DNA of 34,570 bases from Chloroflexota bacterium (GCA_902810765.1 CADDYR010000007.1:1-34570), one strand, 5' to 3'; counted from the first letter of the stretch, positions 1 to 8,396 are shown. A program made the numbers and translations. The notes: generated from the sequence alone by a model not told the origin.

Positions 1-1129
1 AGACGCGACCGATGAGGACCTCCGCGAGCAGAGCGCTCCCGGCGGGGCCGGCCATTATCCCGTGCCCGCTGTATCCGGTATTTACATAGAGCCCCTCGAC
101 CGGCGTGAGGCCTATCAGGGGGTGGTGGTCGGGCGTGAGCGCGTACTGTCCACACTGGAGCATCCACAGCGCGCTCGCCCGGTCCCACACACGTCTCCAG
201 AAGGGCGCGGTGCGGGCCACCGAGAGCGGGCTGGCGGGATCGAGCAGCCGGAAGGCGGCCGCGTGGTCGGGCGGTACGTCCTCGGTGGGAGGGGACGGAG
301 GAGTGGCGGGGTCGGAGTACAGCACGTAGGCCCCCTGGAGCGCGGGACGCCAGTGCACGCCGTTGTCGTCGTCTATCACGAACGGGGCGTCGGGCGGGAC
401 CTCCGGCACGGACGGCATCACCAGCTTCTGTCGAGCTACGGTCGTGATCGGGAGATCCACGCCCGCAAGCCTCGCGAGCTCGGCCGAGAAGGGCCCTGCG
501 GCGATCACGACCGTCTCCGTGCTCACGGTGCCCCACTGAGTGACCACCGCGCTCACCTTCCCGGACCGAAGCTCGAAGCCCATGACTCCGCAGGAGGTCA
601 GCACAGGCGCTCGGGAGCCGAGCGCGAGGCCGAGCGTGAGCGCCTTCGGATCGAGGAAGCCGTCGCCCTGCCGGAACCGCGCCTGCACGACGTCCCCGGA
701 TATCCACGGGAAGCGGCGGCGGACCTCGTCTCCGCTCAACAGCTCGACGTCGTCCAGCCCCCACCCGCGCTGCGCCCGAATGAGCTCGCGCTGCTGCTCC
801 GCGCGGCGCTCGTCGGTCGTGACCCACAGGTACCCCTGCCTGCGAACGCCGAGCTCGTACTCGCGCTGGCCCGTGACCTCCTCGAAGCTCAGGAAGAGTT
901 CCACCGACCTGCACACGACCTCGTACTCCTCGCGGTTGTCGAACTGAAGTCGGAAGGCTCCCGCGGAGGCAGGGGTGGTGAGAGTGCAAAGGCGTGGGCG
1001 GCGTTCGATGAGCAGCGGTCGGAGCCCCTGCCGCGCCGCGTGGAAGGCGGTGGCCGCTCCCACGATCCCTCCGCCGATCACGACGAGGTCGGCGGTACGA
1101 GGCAGGTCTGTGACGTAGCTCACGGGCAC
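1..1129 (-). CDS. FAD-dependent oxidoreductase, DAO family (C-terminus cut by window edge)
   Basis: Reading from a GTG at 1129 gives a D-amino-acid oxidase/sarcosine oxidase-type flavoprotein. The N-terminal Rossmann motif GGGIVG lies at about residues 19-24 and is followed by an acidic strand end (LLIERR). Near the C-terminus GYSGHGIMAGPAGS is the family's second FAD-binding signature, so only a short tail is missing. Enzymes of this family oxidise a C-N bond of a secondary or primary amine with FAD. The substrate cannot be read from sequence. A GAGGAG sits 9 nt before the GTG; a second in-frame GTG two codons later is less well spaced. The gene starts 16 nt after the DHDPS-family gene on the same strand, so the two are probably co-transcribed. 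That pairing recalls D-hydroxyproline catabolism, but this is an inference. Confidence 0.88.
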   Translation of the reverse strand, partial: MPVSYVTDLPRTADLVVIGGGIVGAATAFHAARQGLRPLLIERRPRLCTLTTPASAGAFRLQFDNREEYEVVCRSVELFLSFEEVTGQREYELGVRRQGYLWVTTDERRAEQQRELIRAQRGWGLDDVELLSGDEVRRRFPWISGDVVQARFRQGDGFLDPKALTLGLALGSRAPVLTSCGVMGFELRSGKVSAVVTQWGTVSTETVVIAAGPFSAELARLAGVDLPITTVARQKLVMPSVPEVPPDAPFVIDDDNGVHWRPALQGAYVLYSDPATPPSPPTEDVPPDHAAAFRLLDPASPLSVARTAPFWRRVWDRASALWMLQCGQYALTPDHHPLIGLTPVEGLYVNTGYSGHGIMAGPAGSALLAEVLIGRV

Positions 1130-1145
1130 GGCGCGGGGCTCCTCA

Positions 1146-2051
1146 CTATGCTTCGACCGCGAGCGGCTCGAGCGAGGGCGCGATGCCGAGGCGAGCGAGC
1201 AGGTGGTCGAGCTCTCCCATCGTCGCGGGGTCGAGCCCGGAGGCAAGACCGCGGGTTGCTGCGCACTCGATAGCTCCCCGCCTTCGGAGCACCTCCTTGC
1301 GGATCGCCAGCCCCACCATCGGCTGTCCCTCGAACTGTATGAGCGGGAGGTAGCGGTCGAACACGCGGGCAGCGCGGTCGAGCTCGCCTCGCTCCACGGC
1401 GATTCGGACCGCGGCGAGCACCTCCGGGTAGGCGAAGCCCGTCATCGTGCCGCACGCTCCGCGCCCGAGCTCGCTCAGCGCGGCGACGCCACCGAGCCCG
1501 CCGAACACGCGCAGCCCCGGCCTTTGGGAGAGCAGACGGGATATCTTCTGCGGGGTCGGTGGGTCCTCGAGCTTCACGGTATCCGAGCTGCAGGCGTCGA
1601 GGCACCTGAGGAGAGTGCTCACGGGCATCGTTACGCCCGTCGCGTTCGGCTCGTCCTGCACGACGATCGGCAGGTCTCCTGCCACGCGCGCGTAGAACTC
1701 CGGCAGGAGGTCGGTGTTGCGCATCAGCGGCGGCGCGGACACCATCGCCGCGACCGCGCCGAGGCTCCGCGCCTGCGAGATGAGGTCGCGCACACGGGAG
1801 ACACTCGCGCCCGAGCAGCCAACCGCGACCGGCACACGGCCTGCCGACGCCTCGAAGATCGCCTCGAGCGCCCGCGAGCGCTCCTCGTCCGAGAGCGCGG
1901 CCGCCTCGCTCATCACGCCCATCACGGTGAGGCCATCTATCCCCCAGTGGATGCTCGCGCCGACGAGCCTTCGCTGGCTCTCGAGGTCGAGCGAGCCGTC
2001 GGGGCGAAAGGGGGTGGGCACGACGTACCAGGTGCCGCGCATGTCGCTCAT
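1146..2051 (-). CDS. DHDPS-family (DapA-like) aldolase/dehydratase, non-canonical
   Basis: The 301-residue product has the length and layout of the dihydrodipicolinate synthase/N-acetylneuraminate lyase TIM-barrel family. The Schiff-base lysine is Lys160 in DTVKLEDP. Two hallmarks of true DapA are absent: the GTTGE segment reads GVMSE, and the YNxPxxTG tyrosine is replaced in VVQDEPNATG (Gln132). A glutamine-aspartate at this place is seen in sugar-acid dehydratases of the family, so lysine biosynthesis is unlikely. Plausible roles are a 2-keto-3-deoxy sugar acid dehydratase/aldolase or a pyrroline-4-hydroxy-2-carboxylate deaminase, the latter suggested by the oxidoreductase just downstream. 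ATG at 2051 follows a GGAG about 10 nt away; a second ATG three codons later is possible. Confidence 0.85.
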   Translation of the reverse strand: MSDMRGTWYVVPTPFRPDGSLDLESQRRLVGASIHWGIDGLTVMGVMSEAAALSDEERSRALEAIFEASAGRVPVAVGCSGASVSRVRDLISQARSLGAVAAMVSAPPLMRNTDLLPEFYARVAGDLPIVVQDEPNATGVTMPVSTLLRCLDACSSDTVKLEDPPTPQKISRLLSQRPGLRVFGGLGGVAALSELGRGACGTMTGFAYPEVLAAVRIAVERGELDRAARVFDRYLPLIQFEGQPMVGLAIRKEVLRRRGAIECAATRGLASGLDPATMGELDHLLARLGIAPSLEPLAVEA

Positions 2052-2152
2052 CGGTTGCTGCTCCGGTGCTTTCCGAGTCGTCGGCTATTGTGGCCGAGGC
2101 GGGACCTCGCGCGCAATATCCCCGAGCGGCTGCGCGGGAAGGGCGAGAGCTG

Positions 2153-2677
2153 CTACGCGCTCCCCTCCTCGCCGTGGAGGAGCGGGTCGCCGGCCTCCTG
2201 CGTCTCCATCGGCTCGGTGCTCATCTGCCCGTTGGTCTCCACGAGTGGGATCCCCCTCTCGCGGCAGTAGCGTGCCAGGCTCTCGTAGTCGGCGTAGTAT
2301 CCCTCCTGCGGGCGGTGCTCCTCTGGCACGAAGAGCTGTACCCGGCCGTCCTCCAGGTTCACCACCTTCGTGTCGGGGGAGATGTTGGGGGCGAAGAACA
2401 CGTTCACCCCCTGCGACTGCAGCTGATGAGGGGTCTCGACGCCGAAGTTGTTCTGGGCCCACTCGAACCTTTCCACCTGATCCCTCCGTTCGCTATGAGA
2501 GAGCCGCACTGATCCGCTGGACGCACAGGGAGCGCGCCTGCCCGGGTGGCGCGCGGCCCTCCGGATCTCCTCGATCTCTCGAGGCAGTTGGGTGGCTATG
2601 TCATCGCCCTCTCCGGGAGCGCTCTGCGCCTTCAACACGTGGAGCACCGCGGGCACTACCCGCTCCGCCTCGCTCAT
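2153..2677 (-). CDS. Hypothetical protein
   Basis: No family was recognised. The 174-residue reading starts at an ATG preceded by GAAGGGGA. The C-terminal 107 residues look well formed: an aromatic start (FEWAQNNFGVE), a segment FFAPNISPDTKVVNLEDG, then VQLFVPEE and a helix rich in Tyr (YYADYESLARYCRERG), ending in an acidic tail. An in-frame GTG at 2476 has a better ribosome-binding site (GGAGGGA, 4 nt spacing), and the segment just before it (residues about 45-67) is Arg/Ser-rich and looks like linker or untranslated sequence. The true protein may therefore be only 107 aa. It lies on the same strand as, and about 100 bp before, the DHDPS-family gene. Confidence 0.5.
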   Translation of the reverse strand: MSEAERVVPAVLHVLKAQSAPGEGDDIATQLPREIEEIRRAARHPGRRAPCASSGSVRLSHSERRDQVERFEWAQNNFGVETPHQLQSQGVNVFFAPNISPDTKVVNLEDGRVQLFVPEEHRPQEGYYADYESLARYCRERGIPLVETNGQMSTEPMETQEAGDPLLHGEEGSA

Positions 2678-2891
2678 CACAATCCCCTTCCGTGTCCGGA
2701 GCGCTCGATCCGGGATGGATGCCGCGATGCTCATCGTTGGCGGTGCAACCACCGTGCCAGGGTTGGCCGGGGGGATGGAGCTCGACAGGAGGCACCTCCG
2801 TACCTGAAAGGCAGGAGGTGTCCGGGAGACCGGTGAGCGCTCCAGGGGCGGCAGCTCTCCATGCCCCGCATTGGGGGATACGGGAAGCATG

Positions 2892-2921
2892 TACCCAAAC
2901 CCTTACAGGTAGGCTGCGAAC
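2892..2921 (-). repeat. Degenerate CRISPR repeat (trailer end)
   Basis: This 30-nt stretch aligns with the array repeat but differs at about 7 positions. The central CCCTTACAGGTAGGCT is intact. It lies 118 bp left of the first good repeat. Decayed repeats accumulate at the leader-distal end, so this supports a leader on the right side of the array. Confidence 0.7.
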
Positions 2922-2924
2922 TAG

Positions 2925-3018
2925 AGAAAACCGCCTGGCGGGACTGCCACCCCCCGCATCCCTTGTTGTGCCATACAGGCGTGTGTGTTGGCAGGTATCT
3001 CCACCTCAGGCGGTTTCT
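2925..3018. repeat. Inverted repeat flanking a decayed array segment
   Basis: AGAAAACCGCCTG (2925-2937) is matched in inverted orientation by CAGGCGGTTTCT (3007-3018), with one extra A in the left arm. The arms bracket about 70 bp between the degenerate repeat and the first good repeat. The interior holds CATCCCTT and ACAGG in the right order for another broken repeat. It could be a decayed unit, a small inserted element or a trailer structure. Confidence 0.4.
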
Positions 3019-3039
3019 AATGCAAGTATGCCACGGTTG

Positions 3040-4072
3040 AGTTCAATCCCTTACAGGTAGGCTCGGAACTCGGTCCGCCCGCCCGACTCCGCGAGCGCCA
3101 CAGCTAGTTTCAATCCCTTACAGGTAGGCTCGGAACGACGCCGAGGTCGGGCCGCTCGATCACCCACTCCTCAGTTTCAATCCCTTACAGGTAGGCTCGG
3201 AACTACCAGTCGGAGGATCACTACGCCTCGCCCCGCCTTGTTTCAATCCCTTACAGGTAGGCTCGGAACTCGGTATTACGTGTGACACCTGTCCGGCACA
3301 GGGGGAGTTTCAATCCCTTACAGGTAGGCTCGGAACCTGTGCGGGTGAGCAGAGTGGACCCACCGCCACGATGTGTTTCAATCCCTTACAGGTAGGCTCG
3401 GAACAGGGTGAGGTAATGGCCCCCTCACTCTACCTGCTCGGTTTCAATCCCTTACAGGTAGGCTCGGAACCTCGTGCCCGCGATCCAGTCGGCGATCATC
3501 CACGTCGTGTTTCAATCCCTTACAGGTAGGCTCGGAACTCGTTCCACCCGTGGGGCCTCGCGTACCTCCCCCGAGTTTCAATCCCTTACAGGTAGGCTCG
3601 GAACGGCGTAGGTCGTGCCGAGGTCGGCGTACAGCTTCCTGTTTCAATCCCTTACAGGTAGGCTCGGAACCCCTGCTGCACTTCGCGCGGCTCCTCGATC
3701 CCTCCTGGGTTTCAATCCCTTACAGGTAGGCTCGGAACCGGCGCACGCGGCGGTCGCGGCGCTGCCGAACCTCCAGTTTCAATCCCTTACAGGTAGGCTC
3801 GGAACGGGCACCGATACCGAGTTGATCACGCACTACACCTAGTTTCAATCCCTTACAGGTAGGCTCGGAACGAACGTGCGCGCCTGTATCACGGGCATCG
3901 CCGCCCTGTTTCAATCCCTTACAGGTAGGCTCGGAACCAGGCGCGGGATCGAGATAGGAGCACAGCAGTAATGGGTTTCAATCCCTTACAGGTAGGCTCG
4001 GAACCAGATGCTGAGATCTGAGCCCCAGATGCAGTCGTTCATGTTTCAATCCCTTACAGGTAGGCTCGGAAC
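3040..4072 (-). CRISPR. Type I-B CRISPR array, 16 repeats and 15 spacers
   Basis: The repeat is 30 nt. On the plus strand it begins GTTTCAATCCCTTACAGG and ends GCTCGGAAC. Repeats start at 3040, 3107, 3174, 3240, 3307, 3375, 3441, 3509, 3575, 3641, 3709, 3776, 3842, 3908, 3975 and 4043. Only the first differs (two mismatches in its first two bases). Spacers are 36-38 nt and no two look alike. The minus-strand repeat ends ATTGAAAC, the usual 8-nt 5' handle of crRNAs cut by Cas6, so the array is transcribed right to left, like the cas operon. Leader-proximal (newest) spacers are then those near 4042, and the variant and degenerate repeats at the left are the oldest part. Confidence 0.97.
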
Positions 4073-4243
4073 CAACCCAATCCTACACCAACCGGGGAGT
4101 TCGTGCAAGAGGGATGCGACGCGAATCCGGTGGGTGTGAACGGGCGTGAGGGGCGGAAGGGCAGGAGATACGCGGGATTGGTACTCAAGAGCGGGTGTGT
4201 CGAACCCCCGGGGGTTCGTGCGCTACCGGAGGTTGACGCACGC
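4073..4243 (-). promoter_or_regulatory. Probable CRISPR leader
   Basis: These 171 bp lie between the cas2 stop and the intact end of the array, on the side predicted to be leader from repeat polarity. A weak promoter-like pair, TTGCAC (4108-4103) and TAGGAT (4085-4080) with 17-nt spacing on the minus strand, would start transcription at about the first repeat. The segment is not A/T-rich, unlike many leaders. Transcription might also run through from cas2. Confidence 0.5.
4201..4218. repeat. Perfect 18-bp palindrome 3' of cas2
   Basis: CGAACCCCCGGGGGTTCG is a perfect 9+9 palindrome starting 26 bp beyond the cas2 stop, inside the leader region. No T-run follows on the minus strand, so it is not a standard intrinsic terminator. 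It could be a protein-binding site (for example for leader recognition) or a loopless hairpin at the operon's 3' end. Confidence 0.6.
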
Positions 4244-4507
4244 TCACAGGAAGCTGCCCTCGGGGCGGCGCGGTGTGCCGAGCTGGTCCACCCTGAGGTA
4301 CGCGTCCGTCCGCAGCACGTAGAACCGCACACTGTCGTGGCTCTCATCCATCACCTTGCCCAGCTCGTGACGCAGCGCCTTGTACTGGGCCTGCGACAGC
4401 TCTCCCTCGAGCACCGAGTTCTGAACGTGCGTCAGGTACTTCCTGCCCACCTTCAGCACCTTCGTCACCCGCTCCACGCCCACGTCGTACACCATCACCA
4501 CGTACAC
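4244..4507 (-). CDS. cas2: CRISPR-associated endonuclease Cas2
   Basis: The 87-residue product starts YVVMVYDVG after a GTG, the classic ferredoxin-like first strand of Cas2 with the conserved Asp8. The rest (KVGRKYLTHVQNSVLEGEL, then RFYVLR) matches the family layout and length. Cas2 forms the dimer core of the Cas1-Cas2 integrase that inserts new spacers. The gene begins 3 nt after the cas1 stop and is the last gene of the cas operon; the array leader follows directly. Confidence 0.95.
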   Translation of the reverse strand: MYVVMVYDVGVERVTKVLKVGRKYLTHVQNSVLEGELSQAQYKALRHELGKVMDESHDSVRFYVLRTDAYLRVDQLGTPRRPEGSFL

Positions 4508-4510
4508 ACC

Positions 4511-5503
4511 CTACCACCGGCTCACGTACGGCACGTACGGCTCGTCCTCGATGATGTGCTTCTCCAGCTTGTACAGCTCCAGACGTATCAGGCGCCGGTA
4601 CGAGACAGCCCGCCTGAGCTTCAGGTGCTGGATCGTGTCCTTCAGCCTCGCCTCGTAAGCCTCGACGAAAGCCTTGCGCCCCCGCTCGCTCAGGAACACG
4701 CCCGAGCCGTCCGAGCGGAAATCCCTGGCCTGCAGCTCGCCCCGGTTCACGAGGCTGAAGATCACGCGGTCGACGATGATCGGCTTGAAGATCTCGGCCA
4801 CGTCGAGGTTCAGGGTGTAGCGCCGCTGGTTCGTGGTGTGCAGGAACCCGATCCTCGGATCGAGGTGCGTGCGGTAGATCTCGCTCAGGACCGTGACGTA
4901 CATCAGGCTGTTGCCGAAGGAGAGCAGGGCGTTCGTGCGGTTCTGAGGTGGACGCCTTGTTCGCTGGTCGAACCGGAAGTCCTCGCTGCGGAAGATCGAG
5001 TCCCAGGCGCCGTAGTAGCGGTCGCGGCACTGCCCCTCCATCGCCATCAGCTCCTCGGGCGTGCCCGCCAGGTGCAGGCCGCCGAGCACGGCCGACATGC
5101 TCTCGGACACTCCGTCCAGATTCGCCCCCCGCCTGGAGTAGTAGGTCACCACCCGCAGCATGTTCTCGATCCCTCCCTGGACGAACGCGCGGGCGAGCGC
5201 CATTCGCTTGAGGGGGTCGAGGTAGTGCGCAGCCTGCTCGAGCGTCACGTATCCGGACACGTACTGCTCGCGCGGCATGTAGGATCCCGCCCAGTAGCCG
5301 TAGTAGTTGTAAACGTGCAGCGGAATGGCGCTCTGACTCAGGAAGTTGAGGAGCCGTGCGTTGAGGGTCACCTCCCCGAAGACGTGTATCTCGCTCGTGG
5401 TCTCGACCGGCACAAACCTGCGGCCCTCGGGCGTGCTGAACGCCAGGGTGTTCTGGTGGCGCTCGAGTGTGCCCGCGTTGAAGATGTAGATCGGCTTCCT
5501 CAT
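4511..5503 (-). CDS. cas1: CRISPR-associated endonuclease Cas1 (type I-B)
   Basis: The protein has 330 residues. Its start, MRKPIYIFNAGTLERHQNTL, is typical of I-B Cas1. The metal-binding catalytic residues are visible: Glu156 in MEGQCRDRYY, His222 in GFLH and Asp234 in LNLDVAE. Cas1 catalyses the transesterification that integrates new spacers at the leader-repeat junction with Cas2. The ATG overlaps the cas4 stop by 4 nt (ATGA), which fixes the start; the frame stays open upstream inside cas4, but that extension has no family resemblance. Confidence 0.96.
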   Translation of the reverse strand: MRKPIYIFNAGTLERHQNTLAFSTPEGRRFVPVETTSEIHVFGEVTLNARLLNFLSQSAIPLHVYNYYGYWAGSYMPREQYVSGYVTLEQAAHYLDPLKRMALARAFVQGGIENMLRVVTYYSRRGANLDGVSESMSAVLGGLHLAGTPEELMAMEGQCRDRYYGAWDSIFRSEDFRFDQRTRRPPQNRTNALLSFGNSLMYVTVLSEIYRTHLDPRIGFLHTTNQRRYTLNLDVAEIFKPIIVDRVIFSLVNRGELQARDFRSDGSGVFLSERGRKAFVEAYEARLKDTIQHLKLRRAVSYRRLIRLELYKLEKHIIEDEPYVPYVSRW

Positions 5504-5997
5504 GACCAGCAAAACTCCGCGTAGGCGCAGCTTCGGCAGAAGGGTATGCGCTTCGCCTGGGGTGCCCTCTCCCGCCTCATCAGCTCCTCGATCTCGCGCA
5601 CGGAGGTCTCCACCTCCGCCCTGAGCTCCGGCGTGAGCTCGACGACCATACGCTTGCGCTCCTCGGGCACGAGGATCTCTCCGGATGCCTCCACGCCCTC
5701 CCTCTCCAGCCTCCACAGGTAGTAGCCGAGCTGCAGCCTCGCGGCGGGCACGAACCGGGAGGACTTCTTCACCTCTGATACCACGAGTCTGCCGCGCTCG
5801 TAGCGGACCCGATCCAGTCGCATCCCCGGCACGCTGATCTCCTTGGGCGCCCGCTCGTAGTGGGCCTCCTGGTTCAGCCTGCCCTCGACGAGCAGGTCGA
5901 ACTCCCGCTCCGGCTCGATCTCGTGCGCCATCAGCCACGCCTCACGGGGGCAGATTGAGTAGTACCAGACCAGCGTCCCCGTCACCGTCGCGCTCAT
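5500..5997 (-). CDS. cas4: CRISPR-associated exonuclease Cas4
   Basis: This 165-residue RecB-family nuclease has the four Fe-S cysteines in the usual places: Cys16 in SICPREAWL, and Cys154, Cys157 and Cys163 in PFCRSCAYAEFC. Nuclease residues Asp62 (LDRV) and Glu75/Lys77 (SEVKK), plus a following Gln motif (QLGYYLW), are present. Cas4 trims prespacers and helps select the PAM-side orientation. The start overlaps the cas3 stop (ATGA) and the stop overlaps the cas1 start, so cas3-cas4-cas1 are translationally coupled. Confidence 0.94.
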   Translation of the reverse strand: MSATVTGTLVWYYSICPREAWLMAHEIEPEREFDLLVEGRLNQEAHYERAPKEISVPGMRLDRVRYERGRLVVSEVKKSSRFVPAARLQLGYYLWRLEREGVEASGEILVPEERKRMVVELTPELRAEVETSVREIEELMRRERAPQAKRIPFCRSCAYAEFCWS

Positions 5998-8396
5998 AGG
6001 AACTCCGCGCTCTCCGTCGCGCCCGCGCCGCACTCCACCAGAAGGTCTCCGAAGCCGGTTTCCTGGCTGTATTGCTCGAGATGTTTGCAGCGCAGGATTG
6101 CCTTTCCGTAGCTCTCCAGGCGGATTGCCTCCGCGACCTTCTCGGGGACCTGCACTACGAAGTTCTGGAGAAGGCCCATGAAGCGCTTGCGCTGCGTGAA
6201 GGTGAGCCGGGCCAGCCACCTGTCATCCACGTATAGCCCGTAAAGCTCCTCAGGAGTCGAGACGCCGAACGACTGCACGAGCTTCGTGCCTGTGCCGTCC
6301 AGCATCGCGGTGTCCAGGGGAACGAAGATCGGGACGCGCTTGTACTCGGCCCCGAACGGCTCTGTTCCGCCGAGCTCGCTCCACTTCCCGGCCGCCGCCT
6401 CGGCCAGCTTCTGGCAGGCGGTCACGTGGCGGTTGCGCGCGAACACCTCTGTGTAATAGTCGGAGACGGCCGATCTCAGCTCCGTCTCCGTGAGGCACAC
6501 GCCCGGCGCCAGCACCTGATCGCTCACCTCCCGCTGGTCCCTGTCGCGGTAGATGTACTCGCGCGTCGGCTGCTCGCCGCCCCGCGCGAAGTCGAACACG
6601 GTCACTCGTGCGAGATCCTCGCTCGCGTTCCTGTTCGCCCTCCCCGCCGCCTGCACCACCGACGGCAGGATCGGCCTGGCGCGAAACATGCGCTGGAAGC
6701 TCAGGTCCACCCCCGCCTCCAGGACCTGCGTGCTCGCCACGGCTACCGGCTCTCTCTGCTCGAGCGTCGCCCATATCTGTCTCAACACCCAGGCCTTGTG
6801 GACGGGGCACATCAGGCCGTGGACGTTGAACCTCGCAGCGTCGCCGTCCAGCCGTCTGTACACGAGCACGGCATCCGCGATCGTGTTCAGGATGGCCACG
6901 GCTCGGAGCCCTCCCGAGGCCACCGACTCCAACTCCCACGCGACATCTTCCTCCGACCACACGCCGCTCGCGGCCCCCACTGTATACCTGGGCGGCTGCT
7001 CGACCGACGCGCTCAGGCTCCGCGGGATGCTGTCCAGCCCGTGCTCCGTCGTCGGCAGGGTCGCGGTCACGAGCAGTACCTGCATCGAGTTGGCGCGAGC
7101 CATGGCCTCGAGAGACGTCAGGAACAGGTTCCAGACCCTGTGATCGAGTATCTGCGGCTCGTCCACTATCAGGAAGGCGCGCTCCAGCGCGGGGATCCTG
7201 AGGGTCTGCTGCGCCCTCCTCGGGAACAGCGCGCGGAAGAGCTGGTTGAAGGTCGTGGCTACGATGGGCGACTGCCAGGACTCCATCGCCAGGTACCCGA
7301 GATCGTCCATCTGCTCCTGCGTGTTCGTGGCCAGATGGTGATGCTCGAGCACCTCGGTTCCCGTGGCCTCGCGTACATCGCGAGCGGCCTGGGAGAGGAT
7401 CGCCAGGTAGGGGGCGACGTAGACCACGCGGCGGGTGTTGCCCCTCGCCACCGACTCCAGCCCGACCCGCAGCGCGGCCAGCGTCTTGCCCAGCCCGGTG
7501 GGCACATTCAGCTCGTAGAACACCTCGTCCGGATGCTCCGTATACAAGCGGGAGGCCGTTTCCTGCACCCGACCACGCTTGCCGGCTATCTCTCCAGCGC
7601 CCTCGGATTCGGCCTTCCGGGCCTTACGCGTGCACAGCTCGCTCAGCGTCTCCAGACCGGACCTCGCTGTCGCGACGTCCATCCGGACGTGGCTCAGCCC
7701 CGACGAGTGGAACCGGTCGGCAGCGATGAACCTGCCGGTGCTTCCCCGGATGCACCTGCCCGCCATGGCCCTCGGGTCGCGCTTGCCCTCGCGCAGGATA
7801 GGCGCCAGCTCCTGCACCGCCCACCGTTTCCACATCCTCCGCAGGTCCGAACAGAACTCCTCGACCCGCCGGGCATCACCCATCCAGGCTGGGTAGTCCG
7901 ATGGCACCCACCGGCACACGAGAGCGTTCAGCCCCGCCACGTCGGAGGACGAAAGCGCGTCCGACTGCCACGCGTACCACCAGGGAGGGTCTTCGTCCAG
8001 CCCGATATCCCCCAGGACGGAGTGGTGGTCGGCCACGTCGCGCGCGATCCACATCATCTCGACGAGGTGCTCGCTCCGCTCCCTGCCCTTCAGGCCGGAA
8101 GCCCCGATCAGGTGATGGGCGTACATGCAAACGAGCATCGAGCCCAGGAACGCGTGTGGCACCCGCAGCTCGCGTTTGCGCCTGGGATCGCGCTCCCGTA
8201 TGTACGCCTGCCACCTGCTCTGGGCCTTGCCCGCGTCGTGGAGCAGTCCACCCAGGAACCTCATCCGCTCCTTCAGATCCCCCTCGGGATCGCCCCAGCC
8301 GTGCGCGACGGCGACGAGGTGCTCTGCCAACGGGTGGCTGTGCGACCCGTCGTCAGGTCGCGCAATGCACTCCTCCAGAGGTATCACCACAGGCAT
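5994..8396 (-). CDS. cas3: CRISPR-associated helicase-nuclease Cas3 (HD-DExH fusion)
   Basis: The 800-residue product has an N-terminal HD nuclease (LLHDAGK with His53-Asp54, and VADHHS further on) followed by an SF2 helicase. Walker A is PTGLGKT at about residue 300, the DExH-type box reads VDEPQ at about 410, and LLVTATLP and the motif VI segment QAAGRANRN (about 585) follow. After Cascade opens the target, Cas3 nicks and unwinds the displaced strand. The ATG at 8396 lies 13 nt inside the end of cas5. A longer in-frame reading into cas5 has no Cas3 similarity. All key catalytic motifs look intact, so interference should be functional. Confidence 0.95.
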   Translation of the reverse strand: MPVVIPLEECIARPDDGSHSHPLAEHLVAVAHGWGDPEGDLKERMRFLGGLLHDAGKAQSRWQAYIRERDPRRKRELRVPHAFLGSMLVCMYAHHLIGASGLKGRERSEHLVEMMWIARDVADHHSVLGDIGLDEDPPWWYAWQSDALSSSDVAGLNALVCRWVPSDYPAWMGDARRVEEFCSDLRRMWKRWAVQELAPILREGKRDPRAMAGRCIRGSTGRFIAADRFHSSGLSHVRMDVATARSGLETLSELCTRKARKAESEGAGEIAGKRGRVQETASRLYTEHPDEVFYELNVPTGLGKTLAALRVGLESVARGNTRRVVYVAPYLAILSQAARDVREATGTEVLEHHHLATNTQEQMDDLGYLAMESWQSPIVATTFNQLFRALFPRRAQQTLRIPALERAFLIVDEPQILDHRVWNLFLTSLEAMARANSMQVLLVTATLPTTEHGLDSIPRSLSASVEQPPRYTVGAASGVWSEEDVAWELESVASGGLRAVAILNTIADAVLVYRRLDGDAARFNVHGLMCPVHKAWVLRQIWATLEQREPVAVASTQVLEAGVDLSFQRMFRARPILPSVVQAAGRANRNASEDLARVTVFDFARGGEQPTREYIYRDRDQREVSDQVLAPGVCLTETELRSAVSDYYTEVFARNRHVTACQKLAEAAAGKWSELGGTEPFGAEYKRVPIFVPLDTAMLDGTGTKLVQSFGVSTPEELYGLYVDDRWLARLTFTQRKRFMGLLQNFVVQVPEKVAEAIRLESYGKAILRCKHLEQYSQETGFGDLLVECGAGATESAEFL

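Noticed and set aside
4103-5524. Long plus-strand open frame opposite cas1 and cas2 (similar long ones oppose cas3, the multicopper oxidase, the GT-C genes and rny)
   Set aside because: Products are rich in Arg, His, Leu and Val with no domains; they are the usual antisense frames of GC-rich genes.
5504-5938. N-terminal extension of Cas1 to 475 residues
   Set aside because: The extension lies wholly within cas4 in another frame and has no Cas1 similarity; the ATGA overlap gives the natural start.
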